DNA of 64,000 nt, taken from Rhododendron vialii (Eukaryota; Streptophyta; Magnoliopsida; Ericales; Ericaceae). Below the pieces are notes generated by a model. That model saw nothing but the letters and a program-made list of their open reading frames with translations, ran no database searches and was not told where the DNA came from. The position numbers and the translations under genes are program-made. Position 1 is the first letter of the stretch. The number at the start of each line of letters is the position of its first letter. The stretch lies in the NCBI RefSeq assembly GCF_030253575.1, contig NC_080557.1:833501-897500 (forward strand), written 5' to 3'. Positions 62,335 through 64,000 of the stretch are shown one piece after another.

Positions 62335-62585
62335 TATTTTTCCTTACAATTAACACGCTTTATTTAAAAATCTCACTCCATTTGACTCTTTTAAGATCGC
62401 TTTCCTCAGTACCAACTTATGCGATCAAATCAAATAATTGAGTCCAAATTTATTTACTATTTATTTACAATAATTGATTCCAAATTGATTACGAAACAGT
62501 GGGGAATTGAAAGTCCTTTTCTTTTTTTTTATTAGACGTTATCAATTAGTTCATGTTTAGTTGTCGTGTTTGATTTTAGTTTTGT
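62335..62585. repeat. Dispersed duplication, right copy
   Basis: Partner of 60590-60840; see that entry. Confidence 0.75.
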
Positions 62586-62922
62586 AATCAAAACCAAATC
62601 TGTTTGTTGTGAAATTAAGGTTGATAAGATCCACCGTATCTTTCCAGCCTAATTAATGTGTTTTGATGGTAATCTCGCAACTAGCACATCTTTCCATCCT
62701 TCCATTAAACTAGCATTAGCATGTATCATTAGGCACTTCAAAAATATGAAAAGAAGTACTTTACCATGTTCTATCACTGACAAGTGACAAACCATTAATC
62801 ATTCAATGGAATCAATTGAACTGATTTCCTTCAAAATAAACTTCAGTTAGTGCCAAAAAAAAAAACCCTCCATGCCAATCATGCTGTTTCAGTTAAATGG
62901 CTTCTAATTAAAAAAGGAAGCA

Positions 62923-62963
62923 ATCTCTACATCTTGCAGATCAAAAAAAATATCTCTACATCT
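62923..62963 (+). mobile_element. Ultra-short poly(A) retro-insertion with 12-bp target duplication
   Basis: 'atctctacatct' is at 62923-62934 and 62952-62963. The 17-bp insert is 'tgcagatc' plus A8 and a T. Confidence 0.75.
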
Positions 62964-63329
62964 GAAAATGGGTAGCGATAATACCAAAACTGTAATTGTT
63001 AATGCCAAATTTGAGTGCATTAAATACTTGAATCATGTGCAAAGTACATGACTATTATGCTAGAAAAGAAATTTTGTTAGCAAAAACAACTTTAGAAGAG
63101 AAGAGAAGAGAAGAGAGGGATAGGCTCATTACATTAAATAAAATAAAAAAAGATAAGGGGAATTTGCCCTAAATTAAGTGATTGAGCGTGACTAAAAATA
63201 TGGCATTAACAAAAACAGCTTTAACATTATTATTTTACCTAAATGTGTTTCATTCACACAATCAAAAATTGTTTGCTAGATTAATTTCATGACTTTGTTC
63301 TTTGAGTTGTTAAACCCTTGTAATCTTTC

Positions 63330-63387
<58 letters not shown>

Positions 63388-64000
63388 ATTTTTAAATGAG
63401 GAGGTCCTTATTTTAGTTATATATATATATAGTCATTTTTAAATGAGGAGGTCCTTATTTTATATATATATTTATTTATTTATGATGTTCTTCTTTGATG
63501 CCAAAAAGAAGTGAATAAGACATGTAATAAGTGACGTATATTTTGCTTGTAATACTATTTTGGAAACTGATTTTTGCGCTTCACTTTTTACCAATGGCGT
63601 TTTAATTTTAACGTGAAGTTACTAGTAACTTTATGAACAAAGTGGAGCGCTATCAATGAAAAGTGGAACACGAATATCAATTTCTTACTATTTTTTGTAA
63701 AAGAAAATTCCATCGTAATCTGTATTTTTGAAGGATAAGGATAAGGATAAAAGGTCATGATATGAACCGATGACAGAATTTGAAAGCACTTTTCGATATA
63801 ATTTTATGGATAAAATAATTCTTTGTCCGTTTAGTTCCCTTCTATGTCAATTTGATCCTTTCATTTTCAATTCGTCTGATTTTGACCCGTAACTTTGGAT
63901 TTTGTCACTAGCTGGTTGAATGAGTAATAGAGAGTAGGACTTTGACAGAAACAACGCGATGCCTGCAGCCGATGCAGCTCAAATCATCATTTTTCACACT
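62964..64000. other. Right-end spacer, no gene
   Basis: AT-rich, holding the (AT)n tract at 63335-63383 and a 47-bp tandem doublet ('agtcatttttaaatgaggag') at 63384-63462. The stretch from 63820 to the end resembles 61090-61290. No coding sequence is seen. Confidence 0.5.

Overview
The window is nuclear DNA from a flowering plant, almost certainly a eudicot. The genes carry many short introns with GT..AG borders, their proteins match angiosperm families, and the spacers are AT-rich and full of GA/AT microsatellites, foldback elements, SINE and LINE remnants and a decayed viral-type element. The species cannot be fixed from sequence alone.

Seven genes can be supported. All but the first lie on the minus strand. 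From left to right: a small secreted-peptide precursor with a C-terminal Asp-Tyr motif (2597-3010, +); a JmjC/cupin ribosomal-oxygenase-like gene in 4 exons (3277-8922); a CPYC glutaredoxin of the GRXC4 type in 4 exons (11368-14051); a chloroplast-type PPR gene resembling Arabidopsis At1g10910/EMB3103 in 10 exons (21667-31121); a flavonoid 3-O-glycosyltransferase of the UGT78 type in 3 exons (42483-44830); an intronless PR-1/CAP gene (46134-46721); and a CIPK21-like CBL-interacting kinase in 14 exons (50689-53527). Exon borders were read by hand, and the summed lengths stay in frame for every gene. The genes do not form a pathway. Peptide signalling, PR-1, CIPK and flavonoid glycosylation are each commonly stress-linked, but that is only a loose theme.

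Between the glutaredoxin and PPR genes (14.45-20.38 kb) sits a broken reverse-transcribing element with a zinc knuckle and a retropepsin but no reverse transcriptase. It is bounded on both sides by (AT)n tracts and ends in a large head-to-head palindrome of its own leader/primer-binding region. This layout fits an endogenous pararetrovirus (Caulimoviridae-like) better than an ordinary LTR retrotransposon.

From 31.26 to 42.86 kb three blocks occur twice in the same order (R, S, U). U is the 3' end of the UGT gene, so a local duplication left a UGT pseudogene at 38.4-38.9 kb. The left copy was later hit by a LINE fragment and by a 2.9-kb terminal-inverted-repeat transposon. The right copy keeps the empty site of both insertions.

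The last 10 kb (53.6-64 kb) shows no convincing gene. It holds a dense run of foldback MITEs, Stowaway-like elements, a SINE, long tandem repeats built around GA microsatellites, and a dispersed duplication. Scattered over the whole window are at least seven very short insertions of about 16-26 bp (usually GATC plus an A-run), each flanked by a 12-17-bp target-site duplication.
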